Part shown: one piece after another, positions 9,407 through 20,074 of the stretch | How the letters are laid out: every line of letters starts with the position of its first letter | Numbering within the stretch: the first letter of the stretch is position 1 | Assembly: GCF_902141855.1 (NCBI RefSeq) | Contig: NZ_CABFVH010000015.1 | Coordinates: 1 to 64,000, forward strand | Direction: 5' to 3' | From: Methylobacterium dankookense | GTDB lineage: Bacteria; Pseudomonadota; Alphaproteobacteria; Rhizobiales; Beijerinckiaceae | Length of the DNA: 64,000 nt | Program-made: the position numbers and the translations under genes | The notes under the pieces: model-generated | What the model saw: the letters and a program-made list of their open reading frames with translations, nothing else | What the model was told of the DNA's origin: nothing | Databases searched by the model: none

Positions 9407-9486
9407 CGCCGTTCGACTCCGGGAGCCACACGCTCCGCCGCCTCAAGCTCCGGCGGGCGCGAAGCGTTCCGTCCGCTCCGCGGCGC

Positions 9487-10428
9487 TCACTGACACAGAC
9501 GGTGGCCGTTGCTCCGCTCGCGCTCGTCGAGATGGAGGTGGTTGGCATGCGCCGCGTTCGAGCCCGGTCCCAGCACCGTGCGGAAGAAGGCGCAGGCCTT
9601 GCCGCGCACCGCATCGAGGAAGCGGCCTTCCTCCGAGCCCGCCGGCTGCGCCGCCACGGGCAGGCTTGCGCGTCCCTCGGTCCCGAAGCTCATCACGTCG
9701 ATGCCATTGGCGAAGGCGTGCTCGCTGAGCTTGGCGTCGAGGTCGTGGTTCTGGCCGCGGCACTCGTAGGAGGTGCCGACGACGATCGTGCGCAGGGGGC
9801 GCTTCAACTCGCGCTCGGCGATCGCCTCGACCTCGGTGGCCCAGCGCGCCAGGGCCTCGGCGGCGACGCAGGTGAGGATGGCCGATTGCGGCAGGGCGAC
9901 GCCTTCGAGGGCCGTCACCTTCAGGGGCAGCGGCGCGCCGCACTGGCCGCTGCTGAGCGGCGGAAGCGGCTCGAAGGCGACGCCGAGGCGCTTCAGCCGC
10001 GCGCGGCAGGCCGTGTCGTCCGGAGGCGCGACCTTGAGGGCGAGCGCCGCCTCGCCGGAGAGTTCCGGCGGACGGGCCGGGGGCAGGGGCGCCGGCTCGG
10101 CCGGCTTGGGGGCTTCCTTACCGGCTTCCTGAGTCTCCGCCGGCTTCGGCGCCTCTGCGGCCGGTGCCGGCTTGAGCTCCGCCGGGCGCTCGGGCGGCTG
10201 CGGGGGCGCCTGGAGCGCCTCGCCGGGCGGCGGGGGCGGCGTCAGCTCCTGCGGGCGCTCCGGCGGCGCGGGCGGGGGCAGGGGGACGCTGGCGGGCGGA
10301 TGGTCCTGAGGCGCCGCCGCGCAGGGCAGGGCGAGCATTGCCGCGACGCAGGTGCCGGCCGCGAGGCGCGCCAGGATCTTCCACGAATGTCCCCTCGTCG
10401 CGCCCTTCCGCGCCCGCCCCTGATGCAT
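9487..10428 (-). CDS. Extensin-like family protein (M15-type peptidase fold), Pro-rich linker
   Basis: This 313-residue exported protein has a signal-like segment (ARLAAGTCVAAMLALPCAA), then ~110 residues rich in Pro, Glu and Ala (PPAPPERPQEL, PPQPPERPAEL). The C-terminal extensin-like domain follows. It has four or more Cys, the SEHAFANGID stretch and HANHLHLD, which correspond to the metal-binding SxHxxGxAxD and HxH patterns of M15 D,D-/L,D-carboxypeptidases. That suggests a Zn-dependent peptidoglycan hydrolase, by family inference. The ATG at 10428 follows a GAGGGGGA site, better than the ATG at 10449. It is upstream of and parallel to the L,D-transpeptidase, so the two may act together on the wall. 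Confidence 0.82.
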   Translation of the reverse strand: MHQGRARKGATRGHSWKILARLAAGTCVAAMLALPCAAAPQDHPPASVPLPPPAPPERPQELTPPPPPGEALQAPPQPPERPAELKPAPAAEAPKPAETQEAGKEAPKPAEPAPLPPARPPELSGEAALALKVAPPDDTACRARLKRLGVAFEPLPPLSSGQCGAPLPLKVTALEGVALPQSAILTCVAAEALARWATEVEAIAERELKRPLRTIVVGTSYECRGQNHDLDAKLSEHAFANGIDVMSFGTEGRASLPVAAQPAGSEEGRFLDAVRGKACAFFRTVLGPGSNAAHANHLHLDERERSNGHRLCQ

Positions 10429-10661
10429 CGCGTCCCCCTCGCACCGCATCCCGGGGGCCAGGGCCGCCGACTCGGTCTCGGCGGCAACGCTGCCGAACCG
10501 GTGATGGCTCCGCCATGCGCGGCTCCAGCCTTCTTGACGCGCTCGCGCGCCGGACCGGTAGCCACCCCGGCGGCGGGCGCGCTAGGGTCCGACATCTTTG
10601 CGGTCGGCGCGGTGGACACCCATCTCGATGCCCGACACGGACGACCAGGACGAGGACCGGA

Positions 10662-12734
10662 ATGACGAAGGCCAGCGCAGGGCTTCCCACGCTCGATGCC
10701 GAGAACCCCTTCTCGCAGGACGGATGGGGCACGCCCTACGAGTTGCCGCCCTTCGAGCGGATCCGGCCCGAGCATTACCGCCCGGCCTTCGATGCGGCGA
10801 TCGCCGCGCACGCGGCCGAGGTCGCGGCGATCGCGGGCTCGTCCGAGGCGCCGCGCTTCGCCAACACGGTGGCCGCGATGGAGCGCGCCGGGCTCGCCCT
10901 CGATCGGGTAGCCGGCGTCTTCTACAACCTCACCGGCAGCCACACGAACCCGGATCTCCAGGCGATCGAGCGCGAGACCGGCCCGAAGCTCGCCCGCCAC
11001 GGCAGCGCGATCTACCTCAATGCCGAGCTGTTGGCGCGCATCTCCGCGGTCGATCCCGAGGCCGAGGGGCTCGACGAGGAGGAGCGGCGCGTGCTCGCGC
11101 GCTACCGCACGCGCTTCCGCCGCGCCGGCGCCGACCTCGCGCCGGAGGCCAAGGCGCGCATGGCCGAGATCGCGGCGCGCCTCTCCGAGCTCGGCACCCG
11201 CTTCAGCCAGAACCTGCTCGCCGACGAGAGCGCCTTCGTGCTGCCGCTGGAGGGCGAGGACGACCTCGCCGGCCTGCCGCCCTTCCTGCGCGCGGCCGCA
11301 GCGAGCGCGGCGCAGGAGCGCGGCCTCAGCGGCCATGTCGTCACCCTGTCGCGCTCGCTGATCGAGCCCTTCCTCGTCTCCTCGACGCGGCGCGACCTGC
11401 GCGAGCGCGCCTACGAGGCCTGGACCCGCCGCGGCGAGTCGGGCGGCGAGACCGACAACCGGGCGATCATCCGCGAGATCGTGCAGCTGCGCGCCGAGCG
11501 GGCGCGGCTCCTCGGCTACGCGAGCTTCGCCCATTACAAGCTCGACGACACCATGGCGGCGAGCCCGGAAGCGGCCACCGCCCTCCTCTCCGAGGTCTGG
11601 GCCCCGGCCCAGAAGCGGGCGGCCCTGGAGCGCGGGCGCCTGCAGGAGATCGTGGCGCGCGAGGGCGGCAACTTCGCCCTCCAGGCCCATGATTGGCGCC
11701 ACTATGCCGAGAAGCTGCGGCGCGCCGAGCACGACCTCGACGAGGGCGAGATCAAGGCCTACCTGCCGCTGGACGGCATGATCCAGGCCGCCTTCGACAC
11801 GGCCTCGCGCCTCTTCGGCCTCCGGTTCGAGGAACTCGCCGAGGTGCCGCGCTACCATCCGGACGTGCGCGTCTGGCGCGTCTCGAACGCGGACGGCTCC
11901 GAGGTCGGGCTGTTCCTGGGCGACTACTTCGCCCGCGCCTCGAAGCGCTCGGGCGCCTGGATGAGCGCCTTCCGCTCGCAGGAGCGCCTGACCGGCACGG
12001 TGACGCCGATCATCGTGAACGTGATGAACTTCGCCAAGGCCCCGCAGGGCGAGGTGCCGCTGCTCTCCTTCGACGACGCGCGCACCCTGTTCCACGAATT
12101 CGGCCACGCGCTCCACGGCCTGCTCTCGGACGTGACCTATCCGCTGCTGGCCGGCACCGCCGTCTCCGGCGACTTCGTGGAGCTGCCCTCGCAGCTCTAC
12201 GAGCACTGGCTGGAGCAGCCGGAGGTCCTGCGGGCGCATGCCCGGCACCACCGGACCGGCGAGCCGATGCCCGAGAACCTGCTGAAGAAGCTGCTGGCGG
12301 CCCGCACCTTCAACCAGGGCTTCGCCACGGTGGAGTACACGGCCTCCGCCATCGTCGACATGACGCTGCACCTCTCGGCCGCGGGCGAGGGCGGGCTCGA
12401 CGTGCTCGCCTTCGAGGCGGAGGCCCTGAACCGCATCGCCATGCCCGGCGAGATCGGCATGCGCCACCGCAGCCCGCATTTCGCGCATATCTTCTCGGGC
12501 GACGGCTATGCCGCCGGCTACTACAGCTATCTCTGGTCCGAGGTGCTCGACGCGGACGCCTTCGACGCCTTCAAGGAGGCGGGCGACATCTTCGATCCGG
12601 AGACGGCCAAGCGCCTGCGCACCTACGTCTACGGGGCCGGGAACCTGCGCGACCCGCGCGAGGCCTACACCCTGTTCCGCGGCCGCCTGCCGAGCACCGG
12701 CCCGCTGCTGCGCAAGCGGGGGCTCGCCGCCTGA
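10662..12734 (+). CDS. M3 family oligopeptidase / peptidyl-dipeptidase
   Basis: The 690-residue protein has M3 metallopeptidase length. The zinc motif HEFGH is at residues 478-482, within DDARTLFHEFGHALHGLLS. The third Zn ligand lies in the downstream DFVELPSQLYEHW segment. The C-terminal HIFSGDGYAAGYYSYLW stretch, which binds substrate in thimet/Dcp enzymes, is intact. There is no signal peptide, so it is cytosolic and should degrade short peptides. Dcp and oligopeptidase A are both possible; the end FDPETAKRLRTYVYGAGNLR fits Dcp-like proteins. The start at 10662 has a GAGGACCGGA site upstream. Confidence 0.92.
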   Translation: MTKASAGLPTLDAENPFSQDGWGTPYELPPFERIRPEHYRPAFDAAIAAHAAEVAAIAGSSEAPRFANTVAAMERAGLALDRVAGVFYNLTGSHTNPDLQAIERETGPKLARHGSAIYLNAELLARISAVDPEAEGLDEEERRVLARYRTRFRRAGADLAPEAKARMAEIAARLSELGTRFSQNLLADESAFVLPLEGEDDLAGLPPFLRAAAASAAQERGLSGHVVTLSRSLIEPFLVSSTRRDLRERAYEAWTRRGESGGETDNRAIIREIVQLRAERARLLGYASFAHYKLDDTMAASPEAATALLSEVWAPAQKRAALERGRLQEIVAREGGNFALQAHDWRHYAEKLRRAEHDLDEGEIKAYLPLDGMIQAAFDTASRLFGLRFEELAEVPRYHPDVRVWRVSNADGSEVGLFLGDYFARASKRSGAWMSAFRSQERLTGTVTPIIVNVMNFAKAPQGEVPLLSFDDARTLFHEFGHALHGLLSDVTYPLLAGTAVSGDFVELPSQLYEHWLEQPEVLRAHARHHRTGEPMPENLLKKLLAARTFNQGFATVEYTASAIVDMTLHLSAAGEGGLDVLAFEAEALNRIAMPGEIGMRHRSPHFAHIFSGDGYAAGYYSYLWSEVLDADAFDAFKEAGDIFDPETAKRLRTYVYGAGNLRDPREAYTLFRGRLPSTGPLLRKRGLAA

Positions 12735-12827
12735 TCCGCGCGGCCGTCATGGTAACGGTTCGGTAAAGAAGCGTCCTTAACCAATGCTTTCGCGGGCATC
12801 CGCGCGGGCGGGGTGCGAGGACGAGCG

Positions 12828-13667
12828 ATGACGAGCAAAGCCACGGAAGCGGCCTCGGCCGGCGCGAAGGCCGAGACCCAGGCCGCCCTCTCTCCCGAGG
12901 CGCTGCTGAAGGCCGTGGTCACCGGCGGCCGGGCCGAGGCGCCCGCCGCCGCGGCGCGGCGCCGGCTGGACCCGCTCCTGATGGCCGTCGGCGGTGGCGC
13001 GCTGGCCCTCGGCCTGATCTGCGGCGCCGGCCTCACCGCGGCCTCGTTGCCGCGCCCCGAGCGCACCGAGGGCCTCGCCGAGATGCAGTCCGGCATCGAC
13101 GCGGCGCGCGCCGAGACGGCGCGGGTCGCCAGCGAGGTCGAGCGCCTCGTGCGCGCGGTGTCGGCCGTCCAGGACGCAGCCGAGAGCGGGCGCAAGGAAT
13201 CCGGCACCCGCAGCGCCGCCCTGTCCGAGCGCGTGGGCAAGGCCGAGCAGGCCCTCTCCGCCAAGTTCGCCACCCTCTCCGAGCGCGTCGAGCAGGCGGA
13301 GCGCGAGGCGGCCGCCCGATTCGCGGCGCTGAGCGGCCAGATCGAGAAGCAGCGGGCCGCGGCCCCGGCCCCCGTGGCGCCCGTCGCGGCCAAGGTCGAG
13401 CCGGCCAAGGCGGAGCCGATGAAGGCCGAGCCCGTCCAGACGGGCAGCATCGAGCCGAAGAAGGACAAGCCCCCGGTCATCGAGACCTGGGCGGTGCGCG
13501 ATGTCTATGACGGGATGGCGATCCTGGAGGACCGGCGGCGGCGCCTCGTGGAGGTGGGGCCGGGCGGTGCGGTGCCGGGCGTCGGGCGCGTCGAGGGCAT
13601 CGAGCGGCGCGGTCGCGAATGGATCGTGGTGACGCGTCAGGGATTGATCACGCCGCAGGCGTGGTGA
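12828..13667 (+). CDS. Membrane-anchored coiled-coil protein of unknown function
   Basis: The 279 residues begin with a ~45-residue charged Ala-rich tail. One transmembrane helix follows (LLMAVGGGALALGLICGAGLTA, about residues 52-75), then a long Ala/Glu/Arg coiled coil (ARAETARVASEVERLVRAV..., SERVGKAEQALSAKFATLSE, repeated SERVEQAERE). After a Pro/Lys/Ala linker, the last ~65 residues form a small strand-rich domain (WAVRDVYDGMAILEDRRRRL, then GVGRVEGIERRGREWIVVT). The layout suggests a bitopic protein with its globular end in the periplasm. The C-terminal block resembles short domains in secretion or type IV pilus accessory proteins, but I cannot assign it. The ATG at 12828 has a GCGAGGA site; a GTG/ATG just upstream is less likely. 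Confidence 0.75.
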   Translation: MTSKATEAASAGAKAETQAALSPEALLKAVVTGGRAEAPAAAARRRLDPLLMAVGGGALALGLICGAGLTAASLPRPERTEGLAEMQSGIDAARAETARVASEVERLVRAVSAVQDAAESGRKESGTRSAALSERVGKAEQALSAKFATLSERVEQAEREAAARFAALSGQIEKQRAAAPAPVAPVAAKVEPAKAEPMKAEPVQTGSIEPKKDKPPVIETWAVRDVYDGMAILEDRRRRLVEVGPGGAVPGVGRVEGIERRGREWIVVTRQGLITPQAW

Positions 13668-13706
13668 CCGCAGACGGCTCCCGACCGCGCGCGGCGGAGA
13701 GCGGGC

Positions 13707-13928
13707 TCAGGTCGCCGAGATCGGCGTGACGGCGAGGTCGTCCGCCCCGCCGAGGGGATGGCGCACCTCGAGCGTCGTGGGATCGGCGAGCAGCGATGCG
13801 CGCTTGGCCCGGCGCCGGCCATGGGTGAGGGCGCGGACGCGCTCGGCCCGCGTCGGATGCAGGATCGCCGCGAGGAGAGCCTGGCCCTCGAAGGCGGTAT
13901 CGAGATTCTTGGATTCGAAGACGGGCAT
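13707..13928 (-). CDS. Small hypothetical protein
   Basis: A 73-residue frame starting MPVFESKNLDTAFEGQALL and ending with a short strand-rich tail (TTLEVRHPLGG). Composition and third-position GC look coding and it fills an otherwise empty gap, with an AAGG-type site upstream. No motif is recognised. It converges on the coiled-coil gene. A longer start at 13976 is unlikely. Confidence 0.5.
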   Translation of the reverse strand: MPVFESKNLDTAFEGQALLAAILHPTRAERVRALTHGRRRAKRASLLADPTTLEVRHPLGGADDLAVTPISAT

Positions 13929-14016
13929 GGCCGGCCTTGCAAAGCTGCGGTGAGCGAACGCTACGCGCCCGGACAACCTGGGCTGTTGGTGCGTAACGGG
14001 CAGAACCTGAACAAGT

Positions 14017-14032
14017 TCCGAAAGATTTCGGA
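14017..14032. repeat. Short perfect inverted repeat
   Basis: TCCGAAA-GA-TTTCGGA forms a 7-bp inverted repeat in the non-coding gap between two minus-strand genes (13929-14166). It could be an operator for the upstream side of the 13707-13928 gene or a hairpin downstream of the reductase gene. The following T-rich stretch (ATTTTTTAA at 14040-14049) would suit a plus-strand terminator, but no plus-strand gene ends here. Confidence 0.35.
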
Positions 14033-14166
14033 CGCTGACGATTTTTTAAGGATTGCATCGCCACGGCCGCGCTGCGGTGCGCAGTCGCACACGGGCCCCG
14101 CGCGGCGGGAGATCTCCAGACTACGCAGCCCTGGCCCAAGATTTCGCAAAGGTTAATGACGGGTGC

Positions 14167-15066
14167 TCAGCGGGTGTCCTCGCGCAGGAGATCCGTGTTG
14201 GCGGCGAAGGCCGCCATCGCGCCCTCTGCCGCGGCGACCACCGCGAACTGCACCCGCCGCGAGGCGTCGCCCGCCACGTAGAGGCCGGGCACGTTGGTGT
14301 TCTCGTAGTCGCCGGTCGGAACGGTGCCGGTGGGCCCGAGCTCGCAGCCGAGCCCCGCGATCAGGTCGGAGGGGCGGCAGCCCTCGGGCATCAGGAACAC
14401 CGCCCGGCAGGGAATCGTCGTCCCGTCCGCGAAGTCGAGGCGGCTCGGCATCCGGTCCGTGCCGGTGAGGCGCCGGATCGGCGTCTCGGACACCCTGACG
14501 CCGTTGCGGGCGAGGCGGTCGCGATCCTCGTCCGAGAGCTCCGTCGGCAAGCCGTGCGTGCAGAGCGTGACCTCGCGGCTCCAGGCCGAGAGTTCCAGGG
14601 CGAAGCCCTTGGCGCCCCGTCCGTGGCCATAGGCGACGATCGGCTGGTCCGCGGCCTCGTAGCCGTCGCAATAGGGGCAGGAATGCACCCCGGTGCCCCA
14701 GAAGGTGGCGAATCCCTCGATCTCGGGCAGGTCCTGGTGCAGGCCCGTGGCGAGGATCAGGCGGCGGCCCCGCGCCGTGCCGCCATCCGAGAGGTCGACG
14801 GCGAAGCCATGGTCGAGGCGGTGCGCGGCCACCACCTCGACGCTCCGCCGCTCGACGGTGGGGTAGCGGTCGAGGTCGGCATGGGCGTGGCGGCGCAGCT
14901 CGGCCGGGGGCGTGCCGTCGCGGGTGAAGACGCCCCAGGTCAGCGGCGTCGCGGCGTTGCGGGGCCTGCCCAGGTCGCAGAGCAGGACCTTGCGGCGGCA
15001 GCGCCCGAGGATGAGGGCGGCGTTGAGCCCGGCCGGGCCGCCGCCCACGATGATCACGTCGTACAT
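14167..15066 (-). CDS. FAD-dependent thioredoxin-reductase-like oxidoreductase
   Basis: The 299-residue protein has the FAD-binding GGGPAGLNAALILGR motif at residues 8-22, a mid-protein NAD(P) domain and the C-terminal FAD signature YVAGDASR. A redox-type CPYC pair lies at residues 130-133, inside HSCPYCDG. The layout matches low-molecular-weight thioredoxin reductases and related thioredoxin/glutaredoxin or toxoflavin/gliotoxin-like disulfide oxidases. Enzymes with CPYC(D/H)G and no neighbouring trxA often have unknown partners. The monothiol glutaredoxin gene lies just upstream in the same direction, but a terminator separates them. The ATG at 15066 gives MYDVIIVGGGP. Confidence 0.85.
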   Translation of the reverse strand: MYDVIIVGGGPAGLNAALILGRCRRKVLLCDLGRPRNAATPLTWGVFTRDGTPPAELRRHAHADLDRYPTVERRSVEVVAAHRLDHGFAVDLSDGGTARGRRLILATGLHQDLPEIEGFATFWGTGVHSCPYCDGYEAADQPIVAYGHGRGAKGFALELSAWSREVTLCTHGLPTELSDEDRDRLARNGVRVSETPIRRLTGTDRMPSRLDFADGTTIPCRAVFLMPEGCRPSDLIAGLGCELGPTGTVPTGDYENTNVPGLYVAGDASRRVQFAVVAAAEGAMAAFAANTDLLREDTR

Positions 15067-15137
15067 CCGCGCGGCCCGGAGAAGCGAAGTCTTCGGGCAA
15101 ACGGATACGGGCGCCGAGGTTTCCGTCGCCCGCCCAT

Positions 15138-15160
15138 GAAAAAGGGCGCTCGCGCGCCCT
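15138..15160 (-). terminator. Rho-independent terminator after grxD
   Basis: On the minus strand the stem AGGGCGC, loop GCGA, stem GCGCCCT (15143-15160) is followed by TTTT. It lies ~30 bases past the grxD stop, so it should end the purL-bolA-DUF29-grxD transcript. Confidence 0.8.
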
Positions 15161-15188
15161 GATCCGTTCCCGCGTGGGGACGCTCGCC

Positions 15189-15527
15189 TCAGGCGGCGGC
15201 GGTCTTCACCGGCACGCCCTTCTCGGCGAGGAAGGTCTGCAGCTCGCCCGACTGGAACATCTCGCGGGTGATGTCGCAGCCGCCGACGAACTCGCCCTTC
15301 ACGTAGATCTGCGGGATGGTCGGCCAGTTCGAATAGGCCTTGATGCCCTCGCGGATGTTCTGGTCGGCGAGCACGTTCACGCCCTTGAAGGGCACGCCGA
15401 GGTAGTTGAGGATCTGTACGACCTGGCCCGAGAAGCCGCATTGCGGCATCTGCGGCGTGCCCTTCATGAACACGACCACGTCCTGGGACTTGATCTCGTT
15501 CTCGATCGTGGCGTTGACGTCGGACAT
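15189..15527 (-). CDS. grxD: Monothiol glutaredoxin, Grx4/GrxD type
   Basis: This 112-residue protein has the CGFS active site (Cys30-Ser33) after the MKGTPQMPQ loop. It also has the conserved PTIPQIYVKGEFVGGCDI stretch with the cis-Pro and Gly-Gly-x-Asp glutathione site. CGFS glutaredoxins bind a [2Fe-2S] cluster with glutathione and pass it on, commonly in a heterodimer with BolA. The bolA gene is two genes upstream in the same run, which supports that role. The start follows an AGGGATCAG stretch. The gene is last in its operon and has its own terminator. Confidence 0.96.
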   Translation of the reverse strand: MSDVNATIENEIKSQDVVVFMKGTPQMPQCGFSGQVVQILNYLGVPFKGVNVLADQNIREGIKAYSNWPTIPQIYVKGEFVGGCDITREMFQSGELQTFLAEKGVPVKTAAA

Positions 15528-15559
15528 GTGTCTGATCCCTGTTTTCCTTGAACCGTGAT

Positions 15560-16066
15560 CTAGTGACGATCTGGCCCCGTGTCCAACGCCTCAGCGAGAC
15601 GCTGCAAGGCCCGATCCATGTCGAAATCCGGGGATACCAGTTCCTCCGGCGCGAACGGCATCGCGTTCGGCAATCCGCGAACGAGACGGTCGCCGAACAT
15701 CGTCAGCTGGGCTTCGGCCTGCGCCATGGCGGCGGTCCAGAGGTCCTGCCAGTCGATCCGCTGACGCATTGATGGACGGTAGTTCTTCCGGGCCGTCCGG
15801 AGGAAAACGAGCACCTCTGAACGCCAGGATTGGGTCGACTGCGCGTTCGGCGCCGACAGGTATTTGAGGATGTGGATCAGGGCGAGCCGGAGGGCGCTGT
15901 CGACGCTGTCGATCTGGGACCGCCCTACGCTCTCGATCTCCTCGGCGATGTTCTCCCAATCGACCGCGTTCGACAGATCGCTGCGCGCGCCGAGCACGCG
16001 CAGGGCGGCGGCCTGTTCCTCGGCCCAGGTCACGATGTCGTCGTCGTAGAGGCTCGGTCGGTCCAT
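15560..16066 (-). CDS. DUF29 domain protein
   Basis: This 168-residue product has the DUF29 pattern: YDDDIVTWAEEQAAALR at the start, VDWENIAEEIESVGRSQ, then SALRLALIHILKYL and SWRSEVLVFLRTARKNY. DUF29 proteins are abundant in cyanobacteria and alphaproteobacteria and have no known function. The start MDRPSLYDDD at 16066 leaves a short gap to bolA; the upstream ATG at 16093 would overlap the bolA stop. Its place between bolA and grxD, with gaps of 23 and 32 bases, means it is almost certainly cotranscribed with the two Fe-S partner genes. Confidence 0.88.
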   Translation of the reverse strand: MDRPSLYDDDIVTWAEEQAAALRVLGARSDLSNAVDWENIAEEIESVGRSQIDSVDSALRLALIHILKYLSAPNAQSTQSWRSEVLVFLRTARKNYRPSMRQRIDWQDLWTAAMAQAEAQLTMFGDRLVRGLPNAMPFAPEELVSPDFDMDRALQRLAEALDTGPDRH

Positions 16067-16089
16067 CGGGAGAGCTCCCGCGCGGGGGC

Positions 16090-16326
16090 TCAATCCTGCG
16101 GTACGCCCGTGGTGAGCGCAAGCGCGTGCAGCACGCCCCCCATCCGCCCCTGGAGCGCACCATAGACCATCTGGTGCTGGGCAACGCGGGTCTTGCCCTT
16201 GAAGGCGGAGGAGAGGACGGTCGCGGCGTAGTGGTCGCCGTCGCCAGCGAGGTCGCGGATCTCGATCTGGGCATCGGGCAGCGCCTCGCGGATCATCCGC
16301 TCGATCTCGCGCGCATCCATCGGCAT
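16090..16326 (-). CDS. bolA: BolA family protein
   Basis: The 78-residue protein has the BolA fold: an N-terminal helix (DAREIERMIREALPDAQIEIRDL), the DGDHYAATVLSSAFKGKTRV strands with the His that ligates the cluster, and the QHQMVYGAL helix, then HALALTTGVP. BolA proteins pair with CGFS glutaredoxins in [2Fe-2S] complexes for iron sensing or cluster delivery. The gene starts 22 bases after purL and is followed by DUF29 and grxD, the latter its expected partner. Confidence 0.94.
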   Translation of the reverse strand: MPMDAREIERMIREALPDAQIEIRDLAGDGDHYAATVLSSAFKGKTRVAQHQMVYGALQGRMGGVLHALALTTGVPQD

Positions 16327-16348
16327 CGCAGAAACTCCTTCGTCCGGT

Positions 16349-18574
<2,226 letters not shown>

Positions 18575-18740
18575 GCGGCGGGTCTCGGCTGGTTGTGGTC
18601 CCGCCCGCGGGACGAATCCCGCGGACACGAGCCTGAACCGGGCGGCTCTCTTGAACCGTAACGCCTCTAGAGCGGAAGCGGCGGCCCTGGCAACCATACG
18701 CCGCCGCGGCAGCGCGCAGGATTTGGGTGTATCGCCGAGC

Positions 18741-20009
18741 TCATGCAACCCGCGCCGTGTCCGGCGCGGCGCGCGCCGGCATCCGGCGGCAGCGGTCGAT
18801 CGCCGCGCGGACCGGCTCCGGCCCGGCCACGAAGGCGATGTAGTCGAACGCCTCGGGCTTCCGGCTCGACATCAGGAGCTGGAAATGCATGCGGAACAGG
18901 TTCCAGCGCCGCCGCGCCACCGTTCGCGGCTCGATCAGGTCCTCGATCTGGACGCGCATCACCGCCGGCCGGTCCGGACCGGGGGACGGCACGCCCGAGG
19001 CGGTCAGCGGATCGCGCAGGTGGATCGAGAGCCAGTCCCAGGGCGCGCGGATGTCGAGCCAGGCGATCTGCTCGGCCGCCGCGACCCGGGCGAGGGCCCC
19101 GCGGATCCGCGCTGCGGCCGGGTCGAGGCCGATCCAGGGGATGACGCTGCCGAGCGTCACGAAGGAGACGGGCACGCGGGCCCCGAAGCCGGGATCCCGG
19201 GCGAGGATCCGGTCGAGCACCTCGACGCCGAGGAAGCTCGACGAGGAATGGCCCACCACCACGATCTCGTCGATGCCGCCCTCGGCCTCCGCGGCGGCGA
19301 TCCGCGCGGCGAAGGCGTCGAGCCGTGCGGGCATCTCGGGCGTGCGGCCCGCGGCGTGGTCGTGGGTGAAGGCGGTGTCGTCCACGAGATGGGCGACGTA
19401 GAGCGGCTTGCCCCGGGTGAGGCGGATCAGCAGCGCCAGCACCGCATAGGCCAGGACCGGCACCGCGGGCCACGCCCAGGGGCGGGCCTCGGCGGGGATG
19501 AGGGCCAGGGCGCTCCCTGCGAGCACGAGGCTGAGGAGAGCGAACGCCAGATAGATCCGGTGCACGCCGTAGATCACGGTGGAGAAGCGGCGCGCCTCCT
19601 TGCGCAGGCTGCGCGTGTAGCCCGTCCGGGACAGTCGCAGCAGGAGGGCCGGCACCGCCGCGAGGCGGCGCCATTCGGGCCGGGGGAAGCGGGCACGCAC
19701 GATCGCGTCCCAGCGCAGCAGGCTGTAGGCCGTCCGCGTGCTCCCGGCGGTCACCGGCCAGTCGAGGCTGATGCCGTCCTCCGCGCGGCGCGGCTCGCCC
19801 ACCGCGATGGCGAGGCCCCGGCGCTCCGCGGTCAGCCGCGCCTCGCGCCGGAACAGGCCCCAGTAGGTCTCCGGCTCGCGCGGGTCGAAGCCCGGCAGGT
19901 AGAAGACGGCGCGCCGGCCGATCCTCGGCGGGAGCGCAGGCGCCGCGCCGCGGACGGTGTGTGATGCAGGAGAAATGGTCGGGCGCTCGCGCGTCTTGGT
20001 CAGGGACAC
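18741..20009 (-). CDS. Membrane-associated alpha/beta-hydrolase-like (lipase-like) protein
   Basis: The 422-residue protein has an N-terminal block [19 protein letters not shown], typical of a hydrolase's first strand and oxyanion turn. Two adjacent membrane helices follow (about residues 165-215, [17 protein letters not shown] and [18 protein letters not shown]). A nucleophile elbow comes next, [20 protein letters not shown], with the GHSSS form of GxSx[15 protein letters not shown] and [10 protein letters not shown] suit the later core strands. Substrate is unknown, perhaps lipid or acyl chains at the membrane. The GTG at 20009 ([10 protein letters not shown]) is the likely start; the frame continues upstream only because it is antisense to recQ. 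It lies 65 bases downstream of recQ in the same direction. Confidence 0.7.
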   Translation of the reverse strand: MSLTKTRERPTISPASHTVRGAAPALPPRIGRRAVFYLPGFDPREPETYWGLFRREARLTAERRGLAIAVGEPRRAEDGISLDWPVTAGSTRTAYSLLRWDAIVRARFPRPEWRRLAAVPALLLRLSRTGYTRSLRKEARRFSTVIYGVHRIYLAFALLSLVLAGSALALIPAEARPWAWPAVPVLAYAVLALLIRLTRGKPLYVAHLVDDTAFTHDHAAGRTPEMPARLDAFAARIAAAEAEGGIDEIVVVGHSSSSFLGVEVLDRILARDPGFGARVPVSFVTLGSVIPWIGLDPAAARIRGALARVAAAEQIAWLDIRAPWDWLSIHLRDPLTASGVPSPGPDRPAVMRVQIEDLIEPRTVARRRWNLFRMHFQLLMSSRKPEAFDYIAFVAGPEPVRAAIDRCRRMPARAAPDTARVA

Positions 20010-20074
20010 GCCGTCCCTAGCAGAGGGATTGGGGCGGGGACGAGGAGAAACCGCGTCGAGGCGGCGGCGGAGGC

